This document shows positions 33,602 through 44,014 of a stretch of DNA of 64,000 bases, in pieces. The stretch covers positions 12,712,980-12,776,979 of the forward strand of contig OZ020623.1 in assembly GCA_963971575.1 (NCBI GenBank). Reading direction: 5' to 3'. A model generated the notes under the pieces. The model did no database searches. It was not told the DNA's origin and saw nothing but the letters and a program-made list of their open reading frames with translations. The DNA comes from Liopterus haemorrhoidalis (lineage: Eukaryota > Arthropoda > Insecta > Coleoptera > Dytiscidae). How positions within the stretch are numbered: the first letter of the stretch is position 1; every line of letters begins with the position of its first letter. Made by a program: the position numbers and the translations under genes.

Positions 33602-34445
33602 ATAATTAATAAATAGATTAGATTTGTACTGTATACTGTTTTAAACCGTTGATTTTGTTATTATACAGATATTTAAAATAAATATATTTAATTATATAAT
33701 GTATTTTTGAGTTTATTGATTTTTCACAACAATTGCTCGAATAATTTCTAGTTGTTTCACGATTTCTTACGGTATACAGTGGTTGCCATAAGAAGTCTAT
33801 ATACTAATATTTCCATTCTATTTAAAATGGGCCCATTTTAATTTTACCGCCCAGGGCTCCCAAGCAACTTAATTCGCCACTGAATGGTTTCATTGTTGGA
33901 ATTTTAAATTTTCACATACCAACCTGAAAAATTAAATAACCCAAGCAAGGTCTCTTCTCGTGACAACCTAAAAGAACTAAATTGTTATTTAGTGCCACCT
34001 AAACGTTTAGATTAACCTGTATATGCTGTTCACTTTTGTAAGGACAAACCATATCTATAGTTTATCTCAGAAAGAGCAATAGTAATAAAATTTGTAAAAA
34101 GTTATTGTTTTTTCACACAGAAGCGGCACACAAAATATGAATAGTTCGAAACGAAATATTGTTAAGAAACAACCGAGTGTGCCGCACATCTTATATGGGA
34201 ATACGAACTAGGGTTAAACACAATAGATCATAAAAATTTTACCCTAAAATTTTGAAGCAAAATATGGTCACAGGCATGCGTTTAATGATATGATAAATAT
34301 GGTCACAGGCGTGCGTTTAATAAAATGATAAATAGTAATATAGAAATACACAAAACCAATTTAAACGTGTTTAAAATGTGCACGCCACTGGTAACTGCCT
34401 GACAAAAAGATTTATTACTATCGCTCTTTCTTTGATAGACTATAG
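33602..34445. other. EF-Ts 3' flank with repeat fragments
   Basis: After the EF-Ts 3' UTR (similarity to the duplicate ends near 33790) come the dispersed repeat 33800-33882 (see 23815) and a right-end fragment of the CAGTCTGTTCC MITE family at about 33887-34020. A 50-bp direct doubling follows, in which ATATGGTCACAGGC occurs at 34263 and 34299. No gene. Confidence 0.55.
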
Positions 34446-34667
34446 TAGGGTGACCATTCGTCCCACATTCTAACATTTTGTCCCACATTAAGATGCGTCC
34501 CGCAAAAAAATTTGTAACTTGTATTTGAGAAAATGAGGACCTTTTTTTTGCTCTTTTCTTGGATTTGGGAGGCGAGGACCTTTTTTTGCTCTTCACTTGG
34601 ATTTGGGAGATGAGGACCTTTTTTTTGCTCCGTCCCGCATTGCCTTCTTAAGAAAATGGTCACCCTA
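34446..34667. mobile_element. 222-bp MITE, TAGGGTGACCATT ends
   Basis: TAGGGTGACCATT at 34446 is mirrored by its exact complement ending at 34667. The target duplication is GACTATAG: intact at 34438-34445, and on the right split as GAC (34668-34670) plus TATAG (35215-35219) because the next element inserted inside it. The 8-bp duplication suggests hAT. The interior has imperfect repeats of AGGACCTTTTTTTTGCTC. A related diverged sequence is at 43167-43860. Confidence 0.82.
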
Positions 34668-34670
34668 GAC

Positions 34671-35206
34671 CAGAGGTACTCAACCTTTTCATACCTACCG
34701 CCCACTTTAGCATCTCTATTGGTAGAAAAATTTTCATACCGCCCACCTGTTGTATAATAATAATAACTTACCAAATACTTTCGCAAAATTTAGCTGCAAA
34801 AATCTTTATAAAACAACTTACTGCATCATCTCAAAAAAATTCCATTTTAATGTTTTTAAAACGTCAATTTCTCAACAACATAAAGCTAGATATTTAAAAC
34901 TGTTCTTAGAATTAACTGTGCATCTCTACTGTCTTCCCTTCCGATGGTCTGATTCCAGTTTGTATAAATCCCGCAGAGACGGACCCCTCTGCACTATACT
35001 TTCCTTCTTGTGTACTTGTGTTATCCTGAGTTAGGAAATATTCAACAAATACCATGTCTGGCTCATTGTTCTAGTTAACAAAGGCCATTAATAAAATAAA
35101 AAAAAAAAAACGTCAATTAAATTTTAAAAAAACGAAAAGTAGCCAGCATTGGACAAAACCCCTACCGCCCACTAGTGGGCGGTAGGGACCAGGTTGACTA
35201 CCACTG
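34671..35206. mobile_element. hAT-type MITE nested in the previous TSD
   Basis: Ends CAGAGGTACTCAACCT at 34671 and complement AGGTTGACTACCACTG ending 35206 (two mismatches). Flanking 8-mers CCCTAGAC (34663-34670) and CCTTAGAC (35207-35214) match at 7 of 8. Subterminal CTACCGCCCACT occurs at both ends. 536 bp, no transposase. Inserted later than the 222-bp element. Confidence 0.85.
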
Positions 35207-35355
35207 CCTTAGACTATAGTTATTTTGGTTACTTTTATACTACTGACTTTAAATGTCAATTAAAAATATTCCTTACGCTGTAAAGCCGATTATGGCTATT
35301 TGCCGAAGCAGCAAAGGCTATTAAAATAAAAAAATACGACTAGATTTATTGGTTA

Positions 35356-35553
35356 CTAGGTTAAGAATGACGGATTTATGATATAAAAATTTCGATTGTT
35401 CGCATTTGTATTTGGTTCGAATCACGGGACAGGATATCACCAGTTAGCCAATCAAGAGACAGGGTGTCCCCAGTTAGCCAATCACGAGAACCTTAGGAAA
35501 AATTGATGTCACAATGTTACCGACACTACATACAGACACTTGCTAATTATTGT
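35356..35553 (-). mobile_element. Short Helitron-like element
   Basis: About 200 bp matching only the end segments of the larger elements at 36133-38346 and 50165-52901. On the minus strand it starts near AATTAGCAAGTGTCTG, contains GTGATTGGCTAACTGGTGAT-type sequence and ends at CTAG (35359-35356). The terminal hairpin is degraded here. It shows that the satellite in the larger copies is an addition to a short basic unit. Confidence 0.6.
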
Positions 35554-35559
35554 TACGAT

Positions 35560-35982
35560 TTCTCTGGTTTATTTAAGTTATCAAAAATGTACTAACAAAA
35601 TATTGCCCTTCGTTTTTATGCAATTTTTTTGTTTATAAACATTGGAATAACCCACTGTACAGTTATCATATACGGCAGAAATTGTAATAAAAAAAATAGA
35701 AATGAATTTCTCCCACAACGGAAATTCCCCTGATATGACCATTGACTTCCACTATGGGATTCACATTTGAATTTAATGATATTCACCAATCAAATTATTT
35801 TCTTAGAAATAATAAATAATGCCGCAAACAACCAATTACAATTCTTGTAACAAATGGTTCATCCAATAAGAAACTATTTTTTTCCCCACCATCGGTCAGA
35901 AATTTCAACTGTACATATTTTTGCTGTAGTTCCCATATTTTTTATTGTTTGTCAGATAAACTCTAGGGTCATTTTAATTTGG
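35560..35982. other. Upstream region of the secreted NB-ARC candidate
   Basis: No gene or repeat is recognised. AT-rich with several short A/T tracts. It lies directly upstream of the TATA/initiator pair and is the natural place to look for control sites. Confidence 0.4.
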
Positions 35983-36018
35983 TATAAATATATGATAACT
36001 TGATGTCCTTGGATCAGT
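35983..36018 (+). promoter_or_regulatory. Core promoter: TATA box plus TCAGT initiator
   Basis: TATAAATA at 35983-35990 and TCAGT at 36014-36018. The initiator A (36016) is 33 bases from the first T of the TATA box, the usual arthropod spacing. It precedes a signal-peptide ATG at 36063, giving a 47-base 5' UTR. TATA-plus-initiator promoters are typical of tissue-specific, strongly regulated insect genes. Confidence 0.65.
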
Positions 36019-36062
36019 TTGAAAAGAACATAGATTAGTATCTCACTAATAAGTGCATCATT

Positions 36063-36108
36063 ATGTGGTATTACATACTTTTTGTGGCACTCCTGCAGAG
36101 CGTTCAAT
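36063..36108 (+). CDS. Secreted NB-ARC candidate, signal-peptide exon
   Basis: A 46-bp exon encoding MWYYILFVALLQSVQ plus one extra base, followed by a consensus donor GTAAGT at 36109. The sequence is a typical short signal peptide core. It is the only good upstream partner in the window for the phase-1 acceptor exon at 42037: the extra T joins AT to give a Tyr codon, and the joined sequence runs on as YLHAVPLSPEQ, with a possible signal-peptidase site after Ala19. The intron would be 5.9 kb and filled with transposable elements. The join is inference from phase, order, strand and promoter; this exon could instead belong to an unseen exon. Confidence 0.55.
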
Positions 36109-36132
36109 GTAAGTTATTAAAATATTAATAAA

Positions 36133-38346
36133 CTAGGTCATTACCCGTCAACAATGACGGATTTATAATATAAAAATTTCAATTGTTTGTATGTGTATTT
36201 GGTTTTATTTTTTATCGTATTCTAATTTCGTCGCCAGTCTGCGAATCATGGGACAGGATATCACCAGTTAGCTAATCACGGGAGAGGGCGTCACCTGTCA
36301 GCCAATCAAGAAACAGGGTGTCCTCAGTTAGCCAATCACGAGAACTTTAGAAAAATTGACGTCATAATGTTACCGACACTCCATACAGACACTTGCTAAT
36401 TATATAGTTAGATTATTTATTCATTAACTTTTTAAGTTACATTTATATTGTTAAAATTGAAAATAATTTGAGACGTTAATTTATGCCTACGAAATCCTAG
36501 ACATTTCTACATGTAATTATATTCGTAGATACTTAGAGAATAAATCTGCTAAATATTGTTCATATCGGTTAAAGCAGGGATGAGCAACCTTTTTTTACTA
36601 CGGGTCAACTAGAAATTTAAAAATTTCCTGCGGGCCGCATACGAAATTTATTAAAATATGAACACAAGATGATAAACACAAATTATCTATTTATTAACAA
36701 AATAACAAAGTTATTTTTAAAAAAAATACACAAATGACACATATAATAGAAATGCTAGGTATAAAAAAACAGTCAAAGATAATTATTATGGGGAAAAAAT
36801 CATAAACAAATTTTAATGAGAAGTTTGGCATTGCTTCTTTGCAACCAATTGCTCTATATTGCTCTTATTTATGCTTTAAAATATATATGTATCTTTTGTA
36901 ATTTAATGGCCTTTTTTGAAATTTGACAGACAAAAGCTTTGACGGGCCGCACGAAAAAGTACGCCGGGCCGCGGGTTGCTCATCCCTGGGTTAAAGGATA
37001 TAGGCCTATCTAGAGTTTCTCATTTATGCCTACGAAACCCAAAACATTTATATATAAAATTTTATCCGCAGTTTCTTAGAGAATAAATCTGCAAAATATT
37101 GTTCATATCGGTCAAAGGAAACAGGAGTATCTACAGTCTCTTGTTTATGCATACAAAATCCTAGACATTTATTTATGTAATTATATTCGTAGATTCTTAG
37201 AGAATAAATGTGCATAATATTGTTCATATCGGTCAAAGGAAACAGGAGTATCTAGAGTCTCTTGTTTATGGCTACGAAACCCTAGGCATTTATGTATGTA
37301 ATTATATTCATACATTCTTAGAGAATAAATGTGCAAAATATTGTTCATATCGGTCAAAGGAAACAGGAGTATCTAGAGTCTCTTGTATAAACAAGTAGGC
37401 AACAACGTAGGCAACAACGTAAACAACGTAGGCATAAGCCTACGAAACTCTAGACATTTATGCATATAATTATATTTTTAGATTTTTAGAAAATAAATCT
37501 GAAAAATACTGTTCATATCGGTCAAAGAATATAGGAGTACCCTAGGGTTTCTTGTTATTGCCCACGAAATCCTATACATTTCTATAAATTATTTTATCCG
37601 CAGATTTTTAAATAATAAATCTGCAAAATATTTTTCATATCGATCAAAGAATATAGAAGTGTCTACAGTTTCTTATTTATGCCTACGAAACTCTAGATAT
37701 TTCTATACGATGTTTTATCTGCAGATTTTTAGAGAATAAATTTGCAAAATGTTTTTCATTTCGATCAAAGAATATAGGAGTGAAATTCAGAAATCCTAGA
37801 TATTTCTGTATGTTATTTTATCCGCAGATTCTTAGAGAATAAATCTGCAAAATAATGTTCATATGGGTCAAAGGATATAGGAGTCTCTTGTTTATGCCTA
37901 CGAAATCCTAGACATTTATGTATATAATTACATTTGTAGATTCGTAGCGAATATGTCTGCAGAATATTATTCATATTGGTCAAAGAATATAGCAGTGTCT
38001 AGAGTTTCTTGTTTATGCTTACGAAACCGTAGACATTTCTGTAAATAATTATATTTGTAGATTCTAGGAAAATAAATCTGCAAAATATTATTCATATTGG
38101 TCGAAGGATATAGCAGTGTATATAGTTTCTTGTTTATGCCTACGAAACCCTAGACATTTCTATATGTTATTTTATTCGAAGTTTCTTAGAGAATAAATCT
38201 GCAAAATATTGTTGAAATCAGTCAAATGATATAGGAGTATCTAGAGTTTCTTGTTTATGCCTACGAAACAACACGAGAACCTTAGGAAAAATGACGTCAC
38301 AGTGTTACGAAATCACTAACACACGGTAGCTAATTATATATGTACG
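36133..38346 (-). mobile_element. Helitron-like element with ~121-bp satellite
   Basis: On the minus strand the 3' end is CCGTCATTGTTGACGGGTAA, a hairpin, followed by TGACCTAG with CTAG at 36136-36133: the Helitron pattern of a short hairpin about ten bases before CTRR. The 5' end lies near 38346 (ATATATAATTAGCTACCG). Between them is an array of roughly 121-bp units (GAATAAATCTGCAAAATATT...GTTCATATCGGTCAAAGGA...), about fourteen, irregular. A hAT MITE sits at 36575-36988. A copy in the opposite orientation is at 50165-52901. No Rep/helicase gene, so non-autonomous, similar in plan to DINE/HINE elements. Confidence 0.7.
36575..36988. mobile_element. hAT MITE with perfect 8-bp TSD
   Basis: Ends CAGGGATGAGCAAC at 36575 and exact complement ending 36988. 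The target duplication GGTTAAAG is perfect (36567-36574 and 36989-36996). 414 bp with GGGCCGC-containing subterminal sequence at both sides. Removing it restores the satellite unit CATATCGGTTAAAGGATATAG, so it is younger than the array. Confidence 0.93.
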
Positions 38347-38621
38347 ATTAATTGCAAAAAAACATACCTATAGGCAATTTATCTATTTTAATTTGTTGTT
38401 TACTATTTATTCTGTTCATCTTGTCAAAAATGGTGGAGACCTAAGGGAAAACTGCAATAATAATTACAATTTTCATACAAAATATTTTATTAAAGCAGTA
38501 GCATTTAACTACTTCAATGGAGAATCAGTTGTAAAAGTTAAATTTCTCTTAAAGTTTATGCTAATTAAATAATTTATATATTTTTTAAAACCTGTAAATG
38601 ACCGGTATTGGCCATCTGCGT
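38347..38621. other. No feature recognised
   Basis: AT-rich intronic sequence between the Helitron-like and hAT elements. I see no gene or repeat in it. Confidence 0.4.
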
Positions 38622-39740
38622 CAGGGGTCGGCAACCTGCGGCCTTTTTAGAAAATTTTGTGGCTCTTTGAAAATTGACTGGTTTTTATTTTAATATAATT
38701 TATGTTTTAATTTTCAACTTTCTGCCTGTACTATACAGGCTTTGTGTTGTTCAGGATGTTTTACGGTGCAATTCACGCCCGGTAATTCCCCGAGTTATTA
38801 CTTAATCCCTTTTAGAAGAAGTAATTTGTTTCGAGAAACAGTTATCTGTATTTGTGAATGATTTACGTGCAGAAACATTTTTACATTTTATTAATTTACA
38901 AAAACATAAGGACAATAACAACCTTATCAATGCAATTTTTTTGCACAAACTATTGTTAACATGCAAGAAGCTTTTGAAGATAGATTTAAAGAGTTTAGAA
39001 AATATAAAGCTACACTAGCTTTTTTAACAAAACCAATTGAAACAGATATGCAGCAATTACATTTATCAACGTTGCCATTGATTAATCAGACACAATTTGC
39101 ACTTCAATTATTGGATTTGAAATCCAAAGATTTATGGAATAATATATTTTTAAAACTTAATTCTGAACTGAAAAGTTTAGAAAGAGAAAAGTGCATTTTA
39201 TCTTCCCAAAATAAGTGGACCGAAATTCACAATCTTCAAAATAAAAGACTTCAAGATAAAGTTGTTTTCGAAGCTTGGAACCGTCTTCCAGAATCGTTCA
39301 ATCATTCAAAAAATTATGCTTTTGGACTACTGATAATTTTCGGATCCACATATTACTGTGAGCAAGTCTTTTCACATATTAAATTAATAAAGAGTCAGTT
39401 AAGAAGTAATCTTACTGACCTGAAACTTGAGTGCTGCTTTAAGTTAAAGATTATTGAATATTCACCAAATATTGAAGTTTTATCGAACACTATGCAGGAG
39501 CAATAATCCCATTAAATAAATTATTATATTGTAATATACTGGCAAGGGCAATAGGTATCACAAACTAAATGTATAAGTAAATATTAATTTATTGTAATAT
39601 TTGATTATTTTAAAACAAATAAACAATTTTTACTTTTTTTTTCTTAAATAGCATATAATTTTAGCGGTTCTTCCATGTTATTGTTTTTATCCTTTCAATA
39701 TAGATTTGGCTCTTTGTTATCGAAAGGTTGCCGACCCCTG
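38622..39740 (+). mobile_element. hAT element, CAGGGGTCGGCAAC ends
   Basis: Inverted ends CAGGGGTCGGCAACCTGCGG at 38622 and complement ending GTTGCCGACCCCTG at 39740. This is the well-known animal hAT terminus with GGGTCGGCAA. Flanks ATCTGCGT (38614-38621) and ATCTAGGT (39741-39748) share 6 of 8 bases. 1119 bp, with the last third of a transposase and its own AATAAA signals. Confidence 0.85.
38961..39506 (+). pseudogene. hAT transposase C-terminal part (GTF2IRD2/ZBED-like)
   Basis: 181 codons from MQEAFEDRFKEFRKYKATLA to the stop. The middle has the charged FLTKPIE and LQLLDLKSKDLW segments seen in GTF2IRD2/EPM2AIP1-like hAT transposases. The dimerisation block near the end reads FGSTYYCEQVFSHIKLIKSQ followed by LRSNLTD. 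The BED finger and first catalytic blocks are missing, so the element cannot transpose itself. The frame is uninterrupted, suggesting recent activity in trans or modest age. Confidence 0.8.
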
Positions 39741-40090
39741 ATCTAGGTGCGTAATAACGGTCAATATGGTGGGATATTCCGGTCACATTTATTATTAGTT
39801 TCGTTTTTATTATTAGTGCAGTGTGCGAACAAGTCACGACTCTTTTGCGTTTTGATTATACTCTGTAATCTTGAGTACCTAATTATTGTTTTCGTTTCAT
39901 TTTAAACCCTAGCATTTTAAAAAGGCGGAAGAGTTTTCATCAAAACATTTTTATGCTGTTTAATGTTTTATGAGTACAATAAAAAAAATCTGCTACAGTT
40001 GCTACATAAAACATTTGCACTGTTTATGGTGATAAACTAAATGTACGCACATGTCAACAGTGGTTTAAAAAATGTAAATCAGGAAATTTA

Positions 40091-41078
40091 AGGATTCCAC
40101 ACACCAAAGCGGCCGCGGTGGCGGCCACGGTAGCGATACGGCAGCGGCCTAACGCAACCTATACAATACAATGAGACCACGCACATACAAGCGTTCCGCT
40201 ATCTGAGAACGCCACCGAATACAGCGTTCAGTCTAGCGATCACCAAACACTGGCGGCCGAACTCGACAAGTTGCGTTAGGCCGCGATATTAATTGTTTAT
40301 ATACCACAGAGTGAATATATTTAAGAAAATAATGTCGAAAATAGATAATTTAACAGAAAAAATCATAGATCAGTAAAGGATCATTTAATTTTGTATGACT
40401 TAGCACATCCTGATTACAAGAATATTAGGAAAACAAATAAAGTGTGGAACGAAATAGGAAAAGTTTTGGAAATTGATAGTAAAGTCTGTTCCAAACGGTT
40501 AGGCGGAACTAGATTTTGCAATCTAGTTACTTTCATCGTCTAAATCATGCTTTTCAGCCGTTTTGTTTAAGCTTTGTAAATCATACTTGCAACAAACATT
40601 TTTTGGTTAAGGTTAATATCATTTTAAAATGTCATTTTCTTTATATTTAGATTTTTTGTGTCATTCTTAATACAAATTTCCCATTTATTTATTTTTTGTC
40701 ATTAAAATATGTAAGAAAATTAATTTAAGTTTGACATATGTCATTCGTTTCCATGGTTTCATTGTTGGAATTTTAAATTTTGACATTCCAACGTGAAAAA
40801 TTAAATAACCCAAGCAAGGTCCCTTTTCCAACCTAAAAGAACGAAATTCCCATTTAGTTCCGCCTAACCGTTTGAAACAGACTGTAAGTAGATTATTATT
40901 TTTCCTCTACATACAATTAATTATTCTATTGTATTCTCGCAATCAATATTATCATACAACTATATACCGTGATTCACTAACTGATCGCTACCGCTACCGC
41001 CACTCCCACCGCGTTAGTGTGAGGAGACCTGATCGCTAGTCGTATCGCTACCGCGGCCGCTTTGGTGTGTGGAATCCT
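40091..41078 (+). mobile_element. Harbinger-type element with MADF remnant, TTA TSD
   Basis: Ends AGGATTCCACACACCAAAGC (continuing GGCCGCGGT) at 40091 and the exact complement ending 41078, with TTA at 40088-40090 and 41079-41081. Inside, 40332-40478 reads, with one frameshift, a MADF DNA-binding domain (LILYDLAHPDYKNIRKTNKV then WNEIGKVLEID), the accessory protein typical of Harbingers. It is itself interrupted by a MITE (40482-40884). It inserted into the mariner remnant. Confidence 0.85.
40482..40884. mobile_element. CAGTCTGTTCC-family MITE, copy 2
   Basis: Ends AAGTCTGTTCCAAACGGTTA (first base changed) at 40482 and complement ending CAGACTG at 40884, with TA on both sides. 403 bp. It is the innermost of three nested insertions: MITE in Harbinger in mariner. 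Confidence 0.88.
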
Positions 41079-41430
41079 TTATGCTTGGATGATGAACTTT
41101 GATCTGGAAGGCCCTATAAAGGAATAATTTATTATGACATGTTAAAACCGGAGCAAAGTGTTAATTCTGATCTCTGCTGTGAACAATTTTTTCCTTCAAA
41201 AAATCAGGAATTTTATAAATCGGGAATATTTTCTCTTCCAGTTAAATGGCAGAGAGTAACTATTTTACTCAATAAAGCACATTTTTTTCTTTCGATTTGT
41301 TTCTATTTTGATAATGCCAATAAACGAAAAATCTTACCGGTACACCTAATAGATAAAATTACGTATTTATTTATATATTTGTATATAGAACACATTATTA
41401 AAAGAAAACAATGAAAGCAATTCACATCTA

Positions 41431-41838
41431 CAGGCTATTCCAAACGTTTAGGCGGAACTAAATGGGAATTTCGTTCTTTTAAGTTGTCAGGAGAAGGGAC
41501 CTTGCTTGGGTTATTTCATGTTTGACATTTAGTGTGTGAAAATTCAAAATTCCAACAGTGAAACCATGGAAACGGATGACTTATGTCAAAAATAAAATAC
41601 TTGTTTACCTATTTTAATGACAAAAAAATAAATAAATGGGAAATTTTTATTATAAATGACACAAAAAATCTAAATATAAAGAAAATGACATTTTAAAATT
41701 ATATTAACCTTAACCAAAAAATGTTTATTGTAAGTATGATTTAAAAAGCTTAAACAAAACGGTCAAAAAGAACAATGTAAACGATGAAAGTAACTAGATT
41801 GCAAAATCTAGCTCCGTCTAAATGTTTGGAATAGCCTT
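41431..41838. mobile_element. CAGGCTATTCC-variant MITE, copy 3
   Basis: Same family with a variant terminus: CAGGCTATTCCAAACGTTTA at 41431 and complement GGAATAGCCT ending about 41838, TA on both sides. 408 bp. It is only 200 bp upstream of the NB-ARC exon, in the intron. Confidence 0.85.
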
Positions 41839-42036
41839 TATTTTTGATTTTTTTAAGAAGAATTTTGAAGAATCTTTTAGGACTTCTAGTGTAGTCATTA
41901 GACTCCTACTATTATACGTCGTGATTCAACCTATTGTTTGAATTACTTTTTTCTTCATTTTTTGTTTGTTTTTTGTTTCTTAAATTATGTCATCATTATT
42001 TATTACATCATTATTTATTTATTATTATTTTTCCAG

Positions 42037-43001
42037 ATCTGCATGCAGTTCCTTTAAGTCCAGAACAAGAAGACATCCACAGTCTAGTAGCAGACCACGT
42101 TCTCAATCAAGCCAACCCTGTATCATTTCGTATGGAAAGTCCAGTAGTCCCCTTCATAGGTCGTGTAGCAGAAATGAGTGAATTAAAATGGTCTCATCTA
42201 GATAAAAAAATGGTAGTTCTCACAGGAGCAAGAGGTGTAGGTAAAAGCGAACTTGCCAAAAAATATGCTCAAGAAATAAAAGTAGATAATACAAGCAGTA
42301 CCATTTGGATTAATTCAGAAAGCCATACTTCATTTATAGATGCAATGAAAGATTTGGCAACGACTGTAGGAATTAAAATAGAGAACAAAGAAGTAACTGC
42401 TATTATTAAAAGTGTATTCGAACATTTTAATAATAGAAAAACATTATTTGTTTTTGATAATTCTGGTGATGATAACGTTCTAGTTAACAACCTCCAAGTT
42501 TGGATTGGTAATTCGAAATTCTTGGGAGTTATAGTGACATCTAGAAGTGACAATTGGGATGAAAACAAATTCAAAAAGATTAAAATCGTTCCATTTACCC
42601 TCGAAGAATCAAAGGAGTATATCAAAACAACGATTGGAAAAGAAATTTCTTTAGTTATTGATGATGAAAGCTGTACAAAATTAGCAGAATTACTCCACCA
42701 TATTCCTCTAGCTTTAAATGGTGCAGTTCAAGATATTATCAAACAAAATTCCTTAAATCCAAGTCAAGTATATACAATCACTGATTTTATTGATAGTTTT
42801 AATAAAAAACCAATCGAAACTGTTATTACTGAAGTAAGAGGACCAACTCCAGACGAATTAGAAAAGGCTGATTCTGCTAAAATTAAAGAAGAAGTCAAGA
42901 AAGTAGGTGATCAAGTTACAGATGAAGCTAAAAGATTTGGACACAGAGTTGATAAAGAAGTTAGAAGAGCAAGAGACAAGGTCAAGAAATGGTTTGGTTG
43001 A
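42037..43001 (+). CDS. NB-ARC/STAND-type P-loop NTPase, main exon
   Basis: One long exon, acceptor TTATTTTTCCAG at 42025-42036, stop at 42999-43001; with the exon at 36063 it gives 336 residues. Numbered on that protein: Walker A GARGVGKS (79-86), Walker B LFVFDN (152-157), sensor-like VTSRSDNW (182-189), and HHIPLALNGA (236-245), the counterpart of the NB-ARC GLPLAL motif. The winged-helix/MHD region and all repeat sensors (LRR, TPR, WD40) usual in NB-ARC proteins are missing. Instead a basic amphipathic coiled tail (about 289-336, EEVKKVGDQVTDEAKRF, ending KKWFG) follows. The family normally switches with ATP/ADP inside cells; a signal peptide would make this one extracellular. AATAAA lies two bases after the stop. 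Confidence 0.8.
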
Positions 43002-43002
43002 A

Positions 43003-43008
43003 AATAAA
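43003..43008 (+). terminator. Polyadenylation signal of the NB-ARC gene
   Basis: AATAAA immediately after the stop codon, with a second AATAAA at 43089-43094 that gives a more usual 3' UTR of about 110 bases. Which one is used cannot be decided from sequence. Confidence 0.5.
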
Positions 43009-43159
43009 GTTCCTATTAGGTTAAGTTTTTATTTATTAAATGACAATTTTGTACTAAATTTTTGTCTTATTTTTTATATTATTTGTTTAATAAAATTTTA
43101 TATAAATGCATATGTTTTATTTATGTTAACTTACATACCGTATGTTCTTTTTTGACTTG

Positions 43160-44014
43160 CAACCAGGGTGACCAGATTTCAGTTGTAAACCCAAAGATTG
43201 AAAAAAAAGGTTAATGTTCCGTATGAGTCCACCACACATAACTTGTCAGACAGAACGTGTATGCTAGTTGGAATGAGATTTGGTCTTGACGAAGCGCCGC
43301 CCCTTTCTTTCAAAACATAACATTTACGATTCACTTTATCTTTTCCAATATTTTTATTCAAAACTGAAATCTGAATAAGTATTTGATAGTTATCCGTTCC
43401 GAAATCCAAGCAATTATTTAATAAGTGTTTACATTTAGCTCCTATTAAGGTTTTTAAAGAAAAACTTGAATGATAAAATTTCAGTATTTATACGCTTTAA
43501 GTCACATTTCAATGGTTTAAATTAGATTTATACGCTATACATATTTTGAAGAGTATTAACATTATTAAAAGAGAGGATCCTCAAAAATATCAATATATTC
43601 CTACCTACCAGTTTTATGTCTGAAATAGAACATTCCGTTTTTCGTCGCATTCATAGGTGCTAAATTATGTAAATGTATTAAAACTGTATAAAGCATTTAT
43701 ATATCTTCACTATATACAAACAATCAATGATAAAACTCAAAAAACTAAGACAACACAATTTAAATTATTCTCATATCTAAAAAAGTGATGATCTAAAAAA
43801 AAAGCTCCTCGCTTCTGAAATACAAGTGAAAAAAGGTCCTCATCTCTATTTTTAAATACATATATTTATCTAAGACCATTAAAAAATTTGACATTTCCCT
43901 CTTTCTTGGGTGGGGGAAGCATTTTTAAAATACAATATTTCAAATACCAGAAACTAATTTAAATATATTTTTTTAAATACTTCAAATATACTGGTTTTTC
44001 GAGAGTTGTAATTT
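43160..44014. other. Diverged MITE-like sequence, no gene
   Basis: Begins ACCAGGGTGACCAGATTTC near 43165 and contains AAAAAGGTCCTCAT-type sequence near 43833, both features of the 222-bp MITE at 34446, but the right end is not found. The remainder is AT-rich with no supported coding region. Confidence 0.4.

Larger units (their letters stand above)
39985..41225 (+). pseudogene. Mariner transposase, deleted and interrupted
   Basis: Left piece (to 40090): ICTVYGDKLNVRTCQQWFKK then CKSGNL, the mariner helix-turn-helix region. Right piece (from 41079): LCLDDEL-stop-SGRP, then KGIIYYDMLKPEQSVNSDLC, a central mariner catalytic-domain motif. Between GRP and KGI most of the first catalytic region has been deleted. 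A Harbinger-type element interrupts the gene at 40091-41078. The terminal inverted repeats were not identified. Confidence 0.75.

Noticed and set aside
37048..37398. Open frames with LESLVYGYETLGI-like repeats, also at 52003-52395
   Set aside because: Both lie in the ~121-bp satellite of the Helitron-like elements and repeat with its period; not genes.
41934..42036. Hydrophobic N-terminus MFELLFSSFFVCFLFLKLCH as start of the NB-ARC protein
   Set aside because: This is the T-rich intron and polypyrimidine tract before a strong TTCCAG acceptor; the hydrophobic residues come from T-rich codons. It remains the fallback if no junction with 36108 is found.
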